Shown here piece after piece: positions 1 to 7,507 of a DNA stretch of 40,412 nucleotides. Location: positions 1-40,412 of the forward strand of contig DASYYE010000143.1 of assembly GCA_035946955.1 (NCBI GenBank). The letters are read 5' to 3'. This DNA comes from DASYYE01 sp035946955 (GTDB taxonomy: Bacteria > Actinomycetota > Actinomycetes > Streptosporangiales > Streptosporangiaceae). Numbering within the stretch: position 1 is the stretch's first letter; every line of letters begins with the position of its first letter. Below the pieces are notes generated by a model, which saw nothing but the letters and a program-made list of their open reading frames with translations, did not search any database and was not told where the DNA came from. The position numbers were made by a program, and so were the translations under genes.

Positions 1-1312
1 CGGTCGTGTCCGGCGGCTGGGTGTCAGGCACCGCGGCGCCCCGTGGGCGGACAGCGGAGGTATGCCGTCCCGGCCCGGCCAGCCCGGGGTTGGTGTTCGA
101 GAGCGTGGGCAGGGACTGGGCGGTGCGCGCCGCTGCGAGGGGCAGGTGCACGCGGGCCACGCCAGCGCTCCCCCGCTGCCACACCGCCACGTCGCCGTCG
201 CTGGAATGCGTGGCGCTCAGCGGCGCGCCGGTGTCGGTGACCTGGACCAGCCCGCCCCGCGAGGATGCGCCCTCCGGCGCGGCAGCGCCAGGCAGCCGGA
301 CGGCCACAAGGCCGCTCGCGGGGACCAGGTGGGCCGGGTTGGCCAGGATGTTGTGACCGTGAGCGCCCCCAAGCAGGCGAAGAGCGGCCTGGTTGCCCGA
401 CCCCAGCAGCCGTGCGCCGCTGGCCTGCGAGTAGTGCCACACCTGGACGGACCCACCCGTCCCCCGGGCAGTCAGGTCAAGCCCGCCGTCCGCGCTCGGG
501 TGCAGGTCGGCAAGCTGCCCGCCGAAACGGTGCACGACCGCCAGCGAGCTCCCGGTGATGTCCACCAGGTCCGGGCCCTCGGCAGCCAGGACCCGCCCTC
601 CTGCGGCCACGGCTGAGGTCACCTCAGCGGGGACGGTCGCGGTCCGCTCGAGACGGCCCGAGGCCGCATCGAACACCGACACCCGTGTGGGGCGCTGCGC
701 AGGACCGAGGTAGCTGGTCAGCGTGACCGTGCCGTCAGCACCGCAGCCAGGATCGAAGTACGCCAGCGACACGCCACCCGCGATCGGCCGGACAGCACCG
801 GAGCGCACATTGACCGCATACGCCAGTGCGCCGGAGTCCATGCCCTGCTCACTGTTGTTGACACTCCAGGGGGCGATGACCACCACCACGGTGCGCCCAT
901 CGCCCGTCAGGCACTGCTGCCCGATCCAGCGCCAGTCCCCGCCACCACCCGGCGCGACCGTGGCCAGCGCGCGCCACCGCCAGCCTGACCAGGCCGACGC
1001 GGTATAGAGGTGGTACCCGGCCAGGTCACCTGCGCCATAGACGGCCAGGTCCTGGCCTGCCCGCGGCGGGAGCGTGCCGGCCTTGACCGCCGAGCGATGC
1101 GCGGTACCGGCAAGAGCCGGGTCAGCACGTGCGACCCGCGCCACGGTGGCGCCCAGCACCGGCCCGGACGGGGCCACAGCGGCCATGCTGGCTGCGGCAA
1201 TGGCCGCCAGCAGCGCGCTCCACCGTCCCCGCTGCGGTTTCGGTCTCGGCTTGCCCGGCCAAACATGCCGGGTGCGGTGATGGCTCGTCCGATAGCGGGT
1301 GTGCATGGGCAC
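1..1312 (-). CDS. Secreted propeller-like protein of unknown function, C-terminus beyond window
   Basis: The frame is open on the minus strand from about 1312 to the window edge, so the C-terminus is missing. Translation gives a long basic N-terminus (His/Arg-rich, then a stretch beginning KPRPKPQRGRWS), followed by an Ala-rich hydrophobic segment. That is a twin-basic, long-n-region signal peptide or a membrane anchor. The exported part has repeated short beta-strand motifs of the kind GRVLAAEGPDLVDITG and RVSVFDAASGRLER, which resemble the blades of YVTN/WD40-like propellers. I chose GTG at 1312 because ACGAGG lies 5 bases before it; ATG at 1306 is possible, and an ATG at 1369 has no ribosome site. 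No catalytic motif is visible. The product class is inferred from fold-like patterning only. Confidence 0.6.
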   Translation of the reverse strand, partial: MPMHTRYRTSHHRTRHVWPGKPRPKPQRGRWSALLAAIAAASMAAVAPSGPVLGATVARVARADPALAGTAHRSAVKAGTLPPRAGQDLAVYGAGDLAGYHLYTASAWSGWRWRALATVAPGGGGDWRWIGQQCLTGDGRTVVVVIAPWSVNNSEQGMDSGALAYAVNVRSGAVRPIAGGVSLAYFDPGCGADGTVTLTSYLGPAQRPTRVSVFDAASGRLERTATVPAEVTSAVAAGGRVLAAEGPDLVDITGSSLAVVHRFGGQLADLHPSADGGLDLTARGTGGSVQVWHYSQASGARLLGSGNQAALRLLGGAHGHNILANPAHLVPASGLVAVRLPGAAAPEGASSRGGLVQVTDTGAPLSATHSSDGDVAVWQRGSAGVARVHLPLAAARTAQSLPTLSNTNPGLAGPGRHTSAVRPRGAAVPDTQPPDTT

Positions 1313-1443
1313 GGCAACCTCGTTCGAATGGGCTATTCCAGCGACCGGGTCGTGGTCGGAGGCACCCATTCTCAGGGCCGGGCTGGTTGATTCACGTCGC
1401 GCGATAATGCGTAATCAATGAGGCAACAATGGGCGAGGCTGGG

Positions 1444-1461
1444 CTTGCGTCCGGCCGCAAG
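1444..1461 (-). terminator. Short GC hairpin after the DUF2690 gene
   Basis: CTTGCG and CGCAAG form a perfect 6-bp stem around a 6-base loop, about 10 bases past the stop codon of the minus-strand HTH/DUF2690 gene. There is no T-tract, which is common for actinobacterial terminators, so the call is tentative. Confidence 0.35.
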
Positions 1462-1470
1462 ACACGCCCT

Positions 1471-2505
1471 TCAGCCCGTCGGGTGCCCCCGCCAGCAGGG
1501 CGTAGTCGCGGAGGCAGAGCCCCCACCGCGGAACTGGAAGTCCGCCGACGCGCTCAGGCAACCCCCGTTCGTCAGCAGAATGTCGCCGTAGACGGTGGTC
1601 AGCACACCGACCCGGAAGCTCGCGTAGGTTCCGTCGGCCGGACGCGAAATGCGGATGGTTACCCACCCCAGTGATGGGACATTGAACGCAGGCATGGGGG
1701 TCGCACGCGCCCAGGCGGCATGACAGTGCGCCGAGTACCGCAACTCGATGAGCCCGACGTCCGTCCCTGCCCGGCGCAACACCCCGGCGATCGTGACGGT
1801 CCTGTCCAGGCGCAGGTCCGCTTGGGCGGCGGTGACAGCATCGGGCCCACAACCGGACTCTTTCGGGTCGTTGCCGTCGCTTAATGTGACCGGCACCAGC
1901 TCGGTGGTGGCGGGCGAGCGCGCGAGACCCGCCTGCCGCGCACCAGGCTGCCTGGCCTGGGGCGCGGGCGAGCGAGAGCCAGTGAGAGCCACCGCGGCGG
2001 CTCCGGCGGCCAGCACTGCGACAACGACAGAGAGCGCCACCATGGCACGGCGCGACAGCGGAAGCCGGGCGAGCCGGGCGAGCCGGGCCGCCAGGCCAGC
2101 GTGGCCAGGCAGTCCGCTGCCCGCGGGACCGGCCATGGACGGCGCAGGTATGCCGCTGCCCGTGCCAGCCGCAGTCTGGGCATCAGTGTCAGCCTCGTCG
2201 GTGCGGTCCTCGCTGGCGGGCAGCTCTGCCTGCGGTCCATCGAGCCGCTCCACGAGCCCCAGCCACCGCGCCCGCCATTCGTCACAGTCCCCGCCGCACG
2301 CGCTCACATACGCGAGGACCACTGGCAGTGATGCCAGCTCCCGGCCGCTCGCAGCCCGCGAGAGCATGGTCGCCGAATAGTTGGCCTTGGCGGCCAGGCT
2401 CCGGTAGCTGGGTGAGCCCGCCGCCTTGCGCAGGGCACGCAGGTCGCAGGCGAACCGTGCCAGCGGGCCCGAGTCGGCGTCAACGTCGCGCTCCGGTCTT
2501 CCCAC
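1471..2505 (-). CDS. Membrane-anchored XRE-type HTH protein with DUF2690 domain
   Basis: The N-terminal part (about residues 15-75) is an XRE-like helix-turn-helix: a Leu-rich helix (FACDLRALRKAAG) followed by SYRSLAAKANYSATMLSRAASG, the recognition-helix pattern. A Ser/Thr/Ala/Gly-rich linker leads to a single membrane segment (SRRAMVALSVVVAVLAAGAA). The outer part carries the DUF2690 signature: a DGNDPKESGCGPDAVT stretch, then IELRYSAHCHAAWAR. The predicted topology is cytoplasmic DNA-binding domain, one membrane pass and an extracellular Cys-containing domain, as in one-component membrane sensors; the ligand and targets are unknown. GTG at 2505 is preferred because AAGG lies 7 bases upstream; the GTG at 2544 has no good site. 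A hairpin follows the gene. Confidence 0.85.
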   Translation of the reverse strand: MGRPERDVDADSGPLARFACDLRALRKAAGSPSYRSLAAKANYSATMLSRAASGRELASLPVVLAYVSACGGDCDEWRARWLGLVERLDGPQAELPASEDRTDEADTDAQTAAGTGSGIPAPSMAGPAGSGLPGHAGLAARLARLARLPLSRRAMVALSVVVAVLAAGAAAVALTGSRSPAPQARQPGARQAGLARSPATTELVPVTLSDGNDPKESGCGPDAVTAAQADLRLDRTVTIAGVLRRAGTDVGLIELRYSAHCHAAWARATPMPAFNVPSLGWVTIRISRPADGTYASFRVGVLTTVYGDILLTNGGCLSASADFQFRGGGSASATTPCWRGHPTG

Positions 2506-2584
2506 CGTGCCACCTTGCTGGGGGAACGGCACCGCCGTCAACACCTGGCTGGGCGCGCAACGTCCACCGCCTCAGGTCAGGCAA

Positions 2585-2644
2585 GGTCGTCAGTGGGCGG
2601 TCAGGGTCGTCAGCGGGCGGTGACGGTCGTCAGCGTGCGGTCAG
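2585..2644. repeat. Three tandem 20-bp units
   Basis: Three head-to-tail copies of a 20-bp unit of the form ggtcgtcagYgKgcggtSAS occur at 2585-2604, 2605-2624 and 2625-2644, with only a few substitutions. The third unit supplies the last codons and the stop of the nitroreductase gene, so the array covers that gene's 3' end. Confidence 0.8.
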
Positions 2645-3223
2645 GCTCCCGGCTAGCGGAGAGAGGACTCCGTCAGGCCCGAGCACGGAGACCTTCTCCG
2701 CTATATCGAGCGCTGGCCGCTCTGCCGCCGGGACCGCCGCCGGCGTGCCGACATAGAGCCATCCGAGGAGCTGTTCGTCCGGGCCCACGCCCAGCAGGTC
2801 ACGCACGGCCGCTGAGCGGCTGGGCTCCCCCGTGCGCCACATAGCCCCCCACCCGCGGTCGTGCAGCAGCAGGGCCAGGTTGTGCGCCATGGCCACGGCC
2901 GAGGCGAGCTGCTCCCAGGGCGGCACCTTGGGCACGTCCCTGGGCGCGCAGATGATAGAGACGAGCAGTGGTGCGCGCAGTGGTTTGGCAGCGGCCCGCG
3001 CCCGGCCCGCCTCGTCGTCATCGGGCAGGTCAGCGGCGAAGGCGTCGCCGAGCGTCTGACGTGCCTCGCCACGGACCAGCACCAGCCGCCACGGGCGCAG
3101 CAGGCCGTGGTCCGGGCCGGTAGCCGCGTCCGTGACCAGCTCATAGACCTCCTCATCGGAGGGGCCTGGGTCGCTCAAACGGGTAGCGCTGCGCCGTCCC
3201 CGGACAGCATCAGCCAGTTCCAT
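2630..3223 (-). CDS. Nitroreductase-family flavoprotein
   Basis: This 197-residue protein matches the small nitroreductase (YdjA/RutE-like) class, which binds FMN and reduces nitro or quinone-like substrates with NAD(P)H. Visible hallmarks are the N-terminal RRSATRLSDPGPSDEEV (the phosphate-binding RRSxR region of FMN), RPWRLVLVRG in the first strand, and WEQLASAVAMAHNLALLLHDRGWGAMWRTG, the central helix and flavin-contacting segment. Length is normal for the family. GAGGGGAT lies just before the ATG. The start overlaps the last 14 bases of mtnA, so the two are probably co-transcribed with mtnA first; a link to the salvage pathway is not established. The 3' end runs into the 20-bp tandem repeats. 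Confidence 0.88.
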   Translation of the reverse strand: MELADAVRGRRSATRLSDPGPSDEEVYELVTDAATGPDHGLLRPWRLVLVRGEARQTLGDAFAADLPDDDEAGRARAAAKPLRAPLLVSIICAPRDVPKVPPWEQLASAVAMAHNLALLLHDRGWGAMWRTGEPSRSAAVRDLLGVGPDEQLLGWLYVGTPAAVPAAERPALDIAEKVSVLGPDGVLSPLAGSLTAR

Positions 3224-4262
3224 GCCTATCCCCTCGTGTGCCAGCCTCTCCCATGATCAGCCGGTCCTCCGTGACCACCGCGGTGACCAGTTCCGCCGGG
3301 GTGATGTCGAATGCGTAGTTCAGGGCCTGGGTCCCGGCAGGGGCTGCTGGGACGTCCAGCACGTGCGTGACCTCATGGTCCGCGCGCTGCTCCACGGGGA
3401 TCCCCGCGCCGTCGGGCGTCGCCGGGTCGACGGTGGACTCGGGCGCCGCGACCACGAACGGGATCTTGGCGCGGTGGGCGGCGAGCGCGAGGCTGTAGGT
3501 GCCGACCTTGTTCGCCACGTCGCCATTGGCGGCGACCCGGTCGGCGCCCACCACCACCGCGTCAACGAGCCCCTGACTGATGAGGAACGGCCCGGCCCCG
3601 TCACAGACCAGGTAGTGGCCAATGCCGAGCTGGCCCAGCTCCCAGCAGGTCAGCCGCGCCCCCTGGAGCAGCGGCCGGGTCTCGTCCACGATGACGTGGC
3701 TCAGGGCCGACTGGTCATGCAGGGCCCGGATGACCCCGAGCGCCGTCCCCCAGCCGAGCGCAGCCAGCGGGCCGGTGTTGCAGTGTGTCTGCACCCGCAG
3801 CGGCTGCTGGCCGCACACCTCCCGCAGATAGTCCGCACCGCGTTCGCTGATGCGGTGGCTGGCCTGCACCGTGGCCGCCACCGAAGCCAGGGCCGCCGCC
3901 TCGACGGCGCCGGGCCCCTGCGGGATCACGGCCGCCGCCGCCTCGGCCTCGCGACGGAGGTTGACCGCGGTCGGCCGGGCGGCACTGATCCGCTTCACCT
4001 CCGCGGCCACTTGCGCGTCGTCCCAGCCAGACTCCGCAGCTAGCCGGGCTACGAGCGCGACCCCGAGTGCCCCGGCCGCGCCGAGGACCGGGGCGCCGCG
4101 GATGGCCAGCCGGATGATCGCATCCACCAGCTGGTCAACCGTGGTGATATGGAGCATGCGTGTCTCGTGCGGTAGAGCCGTCTGGTCGATGGCGACGATG
4201 TGACCATCTCGCCATCCGATGACTTCTGCGGCCGCGTCAGGGCCCGCCACGGGGGAGTCCAT
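3210..4262 (-). CDS. mtnA: S-methyl-5-thioribose-1-phosphate isomerase
   Basis: This eIF2B-like sugar isomerase converts 5-methylthioribose-1-phosphate (or 5-deoxyribose-1-phosphate) to the ribulose-1-phosphate form in methionine or 5-deoxyadenosine salvage. Strong motifs are IRGAPVLGAAGALG (54-67), THCNTGPLAALGWGTALG with the catalytic Cys161, DETRPLLQGARLTCWEL, and GADRVAANGDVANKVGTYSL with the catalytic Asp241. Cys160 and Asp240 are the pair known from the Bacillus enzyme. Length (350) is typical. The gene is divergent from a class II aldolase with only 37 bp between them and overlaps the downstream nitroreductase. No Shine-Dalgarno is visible; a TAGCTT box six bases before the ATG suggests a leaderless mRNA. 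Confidence 0.95.
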   Translation of the reverse strand: MDSPVAGPDAAAEVIGWRDGHIVAIDQTALPHETRMLHITTVDQLVDAIIRLAIRGAPVLGAAGALGVALVARLAAESGWDDAQVAAEVKRISAARPTAVNLRREAEAAAAVIPQGPGAVEAAALASVAATVQASHRISERGADYLREVCGQQPLRVQTHCNTGPLAALGWGTALGVIRALHDQSALSHVIVDETRPLLQGARLTCWELGQLGIGHYLVCDGAGPFLISQGLVDAVVVGADRVAANGDVANKVGTYSLALAAHRAKIPFVVAAPESTVDPATPDGAGIPVEQRADHEVTHVLDVPAAPAGTQALNYAFDITPAELVTAVVTEDRLIMGEAGTRGDRHGTG

Positions 4263-4268
4263 GCGGTG

Positions 4269-4274
4269 AAGCTA
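4269..4274 (-). promoter_or_regulatory. -10 box of mtnA, leaderless type
   Basis: TAGCTT on the minus strand is followed by exactly six bases and then the mtnA ATG. This is the TANNNT-N6-start arrangement of leaderless actinobacterial genes, repeated at several other genes in this window. Confidence 0.5.
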
Positions 4275-4299
4275 CCCGAGGTGCAAGAGTGGAGGAGCG

Positions 4300-4941
4300 A
4301 TGCTGCTTGGGGAGCTCCGTGAGGAGGTCGTCCGGGTCTGCGGGCACCTTGCCGCGGCTGGCCTGGTGGTCGGGACGTCGGGCAATGTGAGCGTCCGCGA
4401 GGGCGACCTGGTTGCCGTGACTCCCAGTGGCCTGGACTACGCGGAGCTGACCGCGGACCTGGTAGGGGTGCACCGGCTGGACGGCACCGCGGTGGCAGCC
4501 TCCCTCCAGCCCACCAGTGAGATGCCGCTGCACCTGGCCGTGTATGCCAGCACCGATGCGGCCGCGATCGTCCACACGCACTCCCCCGCCGCCACCGCCA
4601 CCTCCGCGCTCTGTGACGAACTGCCGCCCATTCACTACTTGGTGGCAGCCTTCGGCGGGCCGGTGGCTGTCGCCTCTTACGCAACCTACGGCACCCAGGA
4701 ACTGGCGGACAACGTCGCCGCCGCGCTCCGTGGGCGCACGGGCTGTCTCATGGCCAACCACGGGGCGCTCACCATCGGGCCCGACCTCACGACCGCCCGC
4801 ACCCGCGCCAGCTACCTGGAATGGCTGTGCGACGTGTACCTGCGGGCGGCAGCGGCTGGGACACCCCGGCTGCTGCCGCCCGAGGAGATCGACCGGGTGG
4901 TGGGCAAGCTCGCTGGCTACGGCCAGAAAGCCCCGCGCTGA
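4300..4941 (+). CDS. Class II aldolase, likely 5-deoxyribulose/5-methylthioribulose-1-phosphate aldolase or dehydratase
   Basis: The protein (213 aa) belongs to the zinc-dependent class II aldolase/adducin family (FucA/AraD/MtnB). It has the substrate-phosphate loop GTSGNVSVR (25-33), SEMPLHLAVY with the catalytic Glu74, the zinc ligands His92 and His94 in VHTHSPAAT, and His154 in MANHGALTIG. GGAGGAGCG precedes the ATG. Family members include fuculose-phosphate aldolase, ribulose-5-phosphate epimerase and MtnB dehydratase. Being divergent from mtnA over 37 bp argues that it acts on the MtnA product: either MtnB (dehydration) or, as in the DHAP shunt, an aldolase yielding dihydroxyacetone phosphate and an aldehyde. 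No mtnC, mtnD or mtnX homologue is in the window, which leans towards the aldolase reading. Confidence 0.85.
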   Translation: MLLGELREEVVRVCGHLAAAGLVVGTSGNVSVREGDLVAVTPSGLDYAELTADLVGVHRLDGTAVAASLQPTSEMPLHLAVYASTDAAAIVHTHSPAATATSALCDELPPIHYLVAAFGGPVAVASYATYGTQELADNVAAALRGRTGCLMANHGALTIGPDLTTARTRASYLEWLCDVYLRAAAAGTPRLLPPEEIDRVVGKLAGYGQKAPR

Positions 4942-4960
4942 GGCACTGTCGCCCGGCGGC

Positions 4961-6232
4961 TCAAGACCCGGTCAGGTCGGCCGGCTGAGCCTCGGGCAGC
5001 TGGGAGGGCTGCCTGGACCGGCTGACCAGTGTCAGCAGCGGGCCGGTCATCAGGGTGGTCACCAGGGCCATCAGGACCAGGACCGTGAACAGCCGGGTGC
5101 CAATGATGCCTGCTTGGAGGCCAACGGTCAGGGCGATCAGTTCGGTGAGGCCCCGGGTGTTGACGAGCACCGCGGTGATAGTTGACTGGCGGTGGTCGAG
5201 CCCACTGAACCGGGACGCCCCATACGCCGGCCCGAGCTTGCCTGCGGTGGCGATCAGGCACAGCGCGGCGAGCAGGACCAGGTCCTGGGCGTGCAGCGTG
5301 CCGATGACCACCGAGAGCCCGGTGATGACGAAGAAGAGCGGGAGCAGTACGCCGCCAGCCGACTCCATGAACCTGAGCACATCCGCGTCTGGTGCCTGGC
5401 CCTGCCTGCGCATCGTCATCCCGGCCAGGAAACCCCCGAACACCGGGTGCAGGCCGAGCGAGGCGGTCACCCAGGCGCTGCCGATGGCCAGCGTCAAGGC
5501 GATCGGCACCTGGCCGGCCAGCAGTGACCGCGACTGTGCCTGCCACCAGCCAAGCACCCGGCGCACCACCACGAGCATGAACACCACGAAGGCCAGGATC
5601 AGCACCAGCGTCAGCCACCATGGCCGGCCACTCGTCGGCTTGGCCTCGGTCATCGCCACGGCCAGCATCACCCAGGCCACCACGTCCATGGCCCCTGCGG
5701 AGGTCATGGCGACGATGCTCGCGGGGAGGCCGGCAATGCCGCGTTCCCGGACGATCGCCGCCAGCACCGGCAGTGCGGTGATGGACGTCGCGACCCCCAT
5801 GAACAACACGAACCCGGCCCCGCTGACATGTGGCCCAAAGGTGCCCGTGCCGGAGCCGAACGCCCAGGCGAACCCCGCGCCCAGCGCCATGGGGACCGCG
5901 AAGGCAGCCACTGCCACGGCCGGGACGGCTTTGGTCAGGCCACGGACCCGGCGCAGGTCGATCTCGTACCCGACCACGAACATGAAGATCACGACAGCGA
6001 CCTGGGAGAGCACGGTCAGGTAGGGCACGACCGCGGCGGGGAACAGGTGCTTCTCCAGGTTCCCCGGCAGCCGCCCGAGGAAGCTCGCACCCAGCAGGAT
6101 CCCGGTGATGATCTGGCCGACCACCGTCGGCTGCCCAAGCCGCCTGGCGACAATTCCGAGTAATGCCGAAGCTGCGACGACGACTGCAATATCAGCGAGG
6201 ACGTAGACCAAGACTGTGTTCGTACTCACCAT
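4961..6232 (-). CDS. CPA2-family cation/proton antiporter
   Basis: This integral membrane protein has about 12 hydrophobic segments and the Na+/H+ exchanger fold. It starts VLVYVLADIAVVVAASALLG, then a QPTVVGQIITGILLG segment and a FMFVVGYEIDLRRVRG loop typical of CPA2 proteins. The helix TSAGAMDVVAWVML carries the membrane-buried Asp expected for cation exchange, and HPVFGGFLAGMTM and GLTELIALTVGLQAG are further family signatures. It would exchange K+ or Na+ for protons across the plasma membrane. A longer frame opens at 6304, but GGAG lies just before the ATG-GTG pair at 6232/6229, and the extra N-terminus is polar and unlike the family. It ends 20 bp from the convergent aldolase and diverges from speD. 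Confidence 0.88.
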   Translation of the reverse strand: MVSTNTVLVYVLADIAVVVAASALLGIVARRLGQPTVVGQIITGILLGASFLGRLPGNLEKHLFPAAVVPYLTVLSQVAVVIFMFVVGYEIDLRRVRGLTKAVPAVAVAAFAVPMALGAGFAWAFGSGTGTFGPHVSGAGFVLFMGVATSITALPVLAAIVRERGIAGLPASIVAMTSAGAMDVVAWVMLAVAMTEAKPTSGRPWWLTLVLILAFVVFMLVVVRRVLGWWQAQSRSLLAGQVPIALTLAIGSAWVTASLGLHPVFGGFLAGMTMRRQGQAPDADVLRFMESAGGVLLPLFFVITGLSVVIGTLHAQDLVLLAALCLIATAGKLGPAYGASRFSGLDHRQSTITAVLVNTRGLTELIALTVGLQAGIIGTRLFTVLVLMALVTTLMTGPLLTLVSRSRQPSQLPEAQPADLTGS

Positions 6233-6407
6233 TACTCCAAGTCGCCGGCCGTGTTCTAACTGGAGGATCCCGGGCGGGGATGTGCGGTCATTATGACTGA
6301 CCAAGACATGAGTGTCGATGGAGCGTGACTGAAACTGGACAGCACTTGGCCACTTGCCAGCTCCCCGCAGGGCGCCTTTGGATGCAATGGGTAAACGGCA
6401 AGGGATA

Positions 6408-6438
6408 TTGAATTTGCACCATTTTTACGGCGTATTAA
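6408..6438 (+). promoter_or_regulatory. Possible promoter upstream of the speD-like gene
   Basis: TTGAAT (6408-6413) and TATTAA (6433-6438) lie 19 bases apart in an AT-rich patch that stands out from its surroundings. If used, transcription would begin downstream of the ATG at 6354, which argues against that long start for the speD-like gene. Confidence 0.35.
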
Positions 6439-6497
6439 GTTTGGGAGCCCCACCCGATGGGCACTGGTGGTGTGCGAGCCACATACCCTTGGTGGGT

Positions 6498-6884
6498 GTG
6501 AGCGCGATACCCCAGCTGGCCGGCACCCAGGTACCGGGTGACATCAGCGAAATGTGCTCGTTCTCGGTGGACGCCTGGTTCGATGACCCGTCTCTGCTCA
6601 CCGACGAGCACAGGCTGCTGACGGCGATGCGTGACGCGGCTGCCGCCGGCAACGCCACCGTGATGGGTGAGGCCAGTGCGCTCTTCCCGAACGGGGCGGT
6701 CACCGCGGCCCTGCTGCTCGCGGAGTCCCACCTCACCGTGCACACCTGGCCAGAGCACGGGCTGGCCCGGTTCGACCTGCTGACCTGCGGCCGGCTGCAC
6801 GGCGAGGCCATCGTCGCGCACCTCATGTCACGCCTGGCCCCCACCCGCAGCCGCGTGGACAGCCACATCCGGCACCTCCCCTGA
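6498..6884 (+). CDS. speD: S-adenosylmethionine decarboxylase proenzyme, SpeD type
   Basis: The segment LLLAESHLTVHTWPEHGLARFDLLTCG is the prokaryotic AdoMet decarboxylase signature. The Ser of AESH is where the proenzyme cleaves itself to form the pyruvoyl group, the following His is needed for processing, and the Cys of LLTCG is the expected proton donor. The enzyme makes decarboxylated AdoMet, the aminopropyl donor for spermidine synthesis; that transfer releases methylthioadenosine, which the mtnA pathway recycles. The frame is open from 6354, but homology-like sequence starts near GDISEMCSFSVDAWF. GTG at 6498 (128 aa, normal for the family) has a TACCCT box eight bases upstream; ATG at 6552 is also possible. 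The start is uncertain. Confidence 0.85.
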   Translation: MSAIPQLAGTQVPGDISEMCSFSVDAWFDDPSLLTDEHRLLTAMRDAAAAGNATVMGEASALFPNGAVTAALLLAESHLTVHTWPEHGLARFDLLTCGRLHGEAIVAHLMSRLAPTRSRVDSHIRHLP

Positions 6885-6911
6885 CCCCGCAGCGCCTTGC
6901 GCGCCGTACGG

Positions 6912-6932
6912 TGGGACAGTCGAGTAGTCCCA
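6912..6932 (+). terminator. Small hairpin between speD and the peroxidase
   Basis: TGGGAC and GTCCCA pair perfectly around a 9-base loop between the two genes. It has no T-tract; it could be a weak terminator or a leader structure of the peroxidase mRNA. Confidence 0.25.
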
Positions 6933-6952
6933 TCCTGGCCAAGGAGACGAGC

Positions 6953-7441
6953 GTGGCCATTCATGACATTGCCGTGAAGAAGCTGAGTGGGGAGGACGCC
7001 TCACTCGGTGACCTGGCGGGCACCACGGTGCTGGTGGTCAACGTCGCGTCCAAGTGCGGCCTGACACCGCAGTACGAGGGCCTCGAGCGGCTGCACCAAC
7101 GTTTTGCCGAGCGTGGCTTCGCGGTGCTCGGCTTCCCGTGCAACCAGTTCGGGGGCCAGGAGCCCGGCACTTCCGAGGAGATCAGCGAGTTCTGCTCCGT
7201 CAACTACGGGGTCAGCTTCCCGATGTTCGAAAAGATCGAGGTCAACGGGCCGGGCAGGCACCCGCTGTACACGGAGCTGACCGCGGTCCCCGACTCCGCC
7301 GGTGAGGCCGGCGACATCCAGTGGAACTTCGAGAAGTTCCTGGTGGGCCCCGACGGCGCGGTCATCGCCCGGTTCCGCCCCATGACCGCCCCCGAAGACC
7401 CCGCCCTACTCGCCGCCATCGAGGAGAACCTCCCGGCGTAG
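6953..7441 (+). CDS. Glutathione peroxidase family thiol peroxidase (Cys type)
   Basis: The protein (162 aa) has the classical GPx motifs: NVASKCGLTPQYEGLE with the peroxidatic Cys35, FPCNQFGGQEPG with the catalytic Gln, and WNFEKFLVGPDG with the Trp and Asn of the catalytic tetrad. Cys81 in EFCSVNYGVSFP sits where bacterial GPx-like enzymes keep the resolving Cys, so the reductant is probably thioredoxin rather than glutathione, which actinomycetes lack. It would reduce hydrogen peroxide and lipid hydroperoxides in the cytosol. GTG at 6953 is preferred over the ATG at 6911 because AAGGAGA lies just upstream and the extra 14 residues are not family-like. A 55-bp palindrome begins 11 bp after the stop. 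Confidence 0.93.
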   Translation: MAIHDIAVKKLSGEDASLGDLAGTTVLVVNVASKCGLTPQYEGLERLHQRFAERGFAVLGFPCNQFGGQEPGTSEEISEFCSVNYGVSFPMFEKIEVNGPGRHPLYTELTAVPDSAGEAGDIQWNFEKFLVGPDGAVIARFRPMTAPEDPALLAAIEENLPA

Positions 7442-7452
7442 GCCGCTGATTT

Positions 7453-7507
7453 CCATGATCCTGAAGGATTGTCAGTCACAGTGACTGAGAAGTCTTCAGG
7501 ATCATGG
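7453..7507. repeat. 55-bp near-perfect palindrome spanning the methyltransferase start
   Basis: The outer 14 bases CCATGATCCTGAAG (7453-7466) and CTTCAGGATCATGG (7494-7507) are exact reverse complements. The inner 13-base arms pair at 10 of 13 positions around a single central A at 7480. The structure begins 11 bp after the peroxidase stop and contains both candidate start codons (TTG 7469, GTG 7481) of the next gene, as well as the only purine-rich site, GAAGGA. It could terminate the peroxidase transcript, fold over the ribosome site of the next gene, or be a mobile palindromic repeat. Confidence 0.85.

Noticed and set aside
62..616. 184-residue plus-strand open frame
   Set aside because: Arg/Pro/Ala-rich shadow of the secreted propeller-like gene on the minus strand, whose frame stays open to the window edge with beta-strand patterning.
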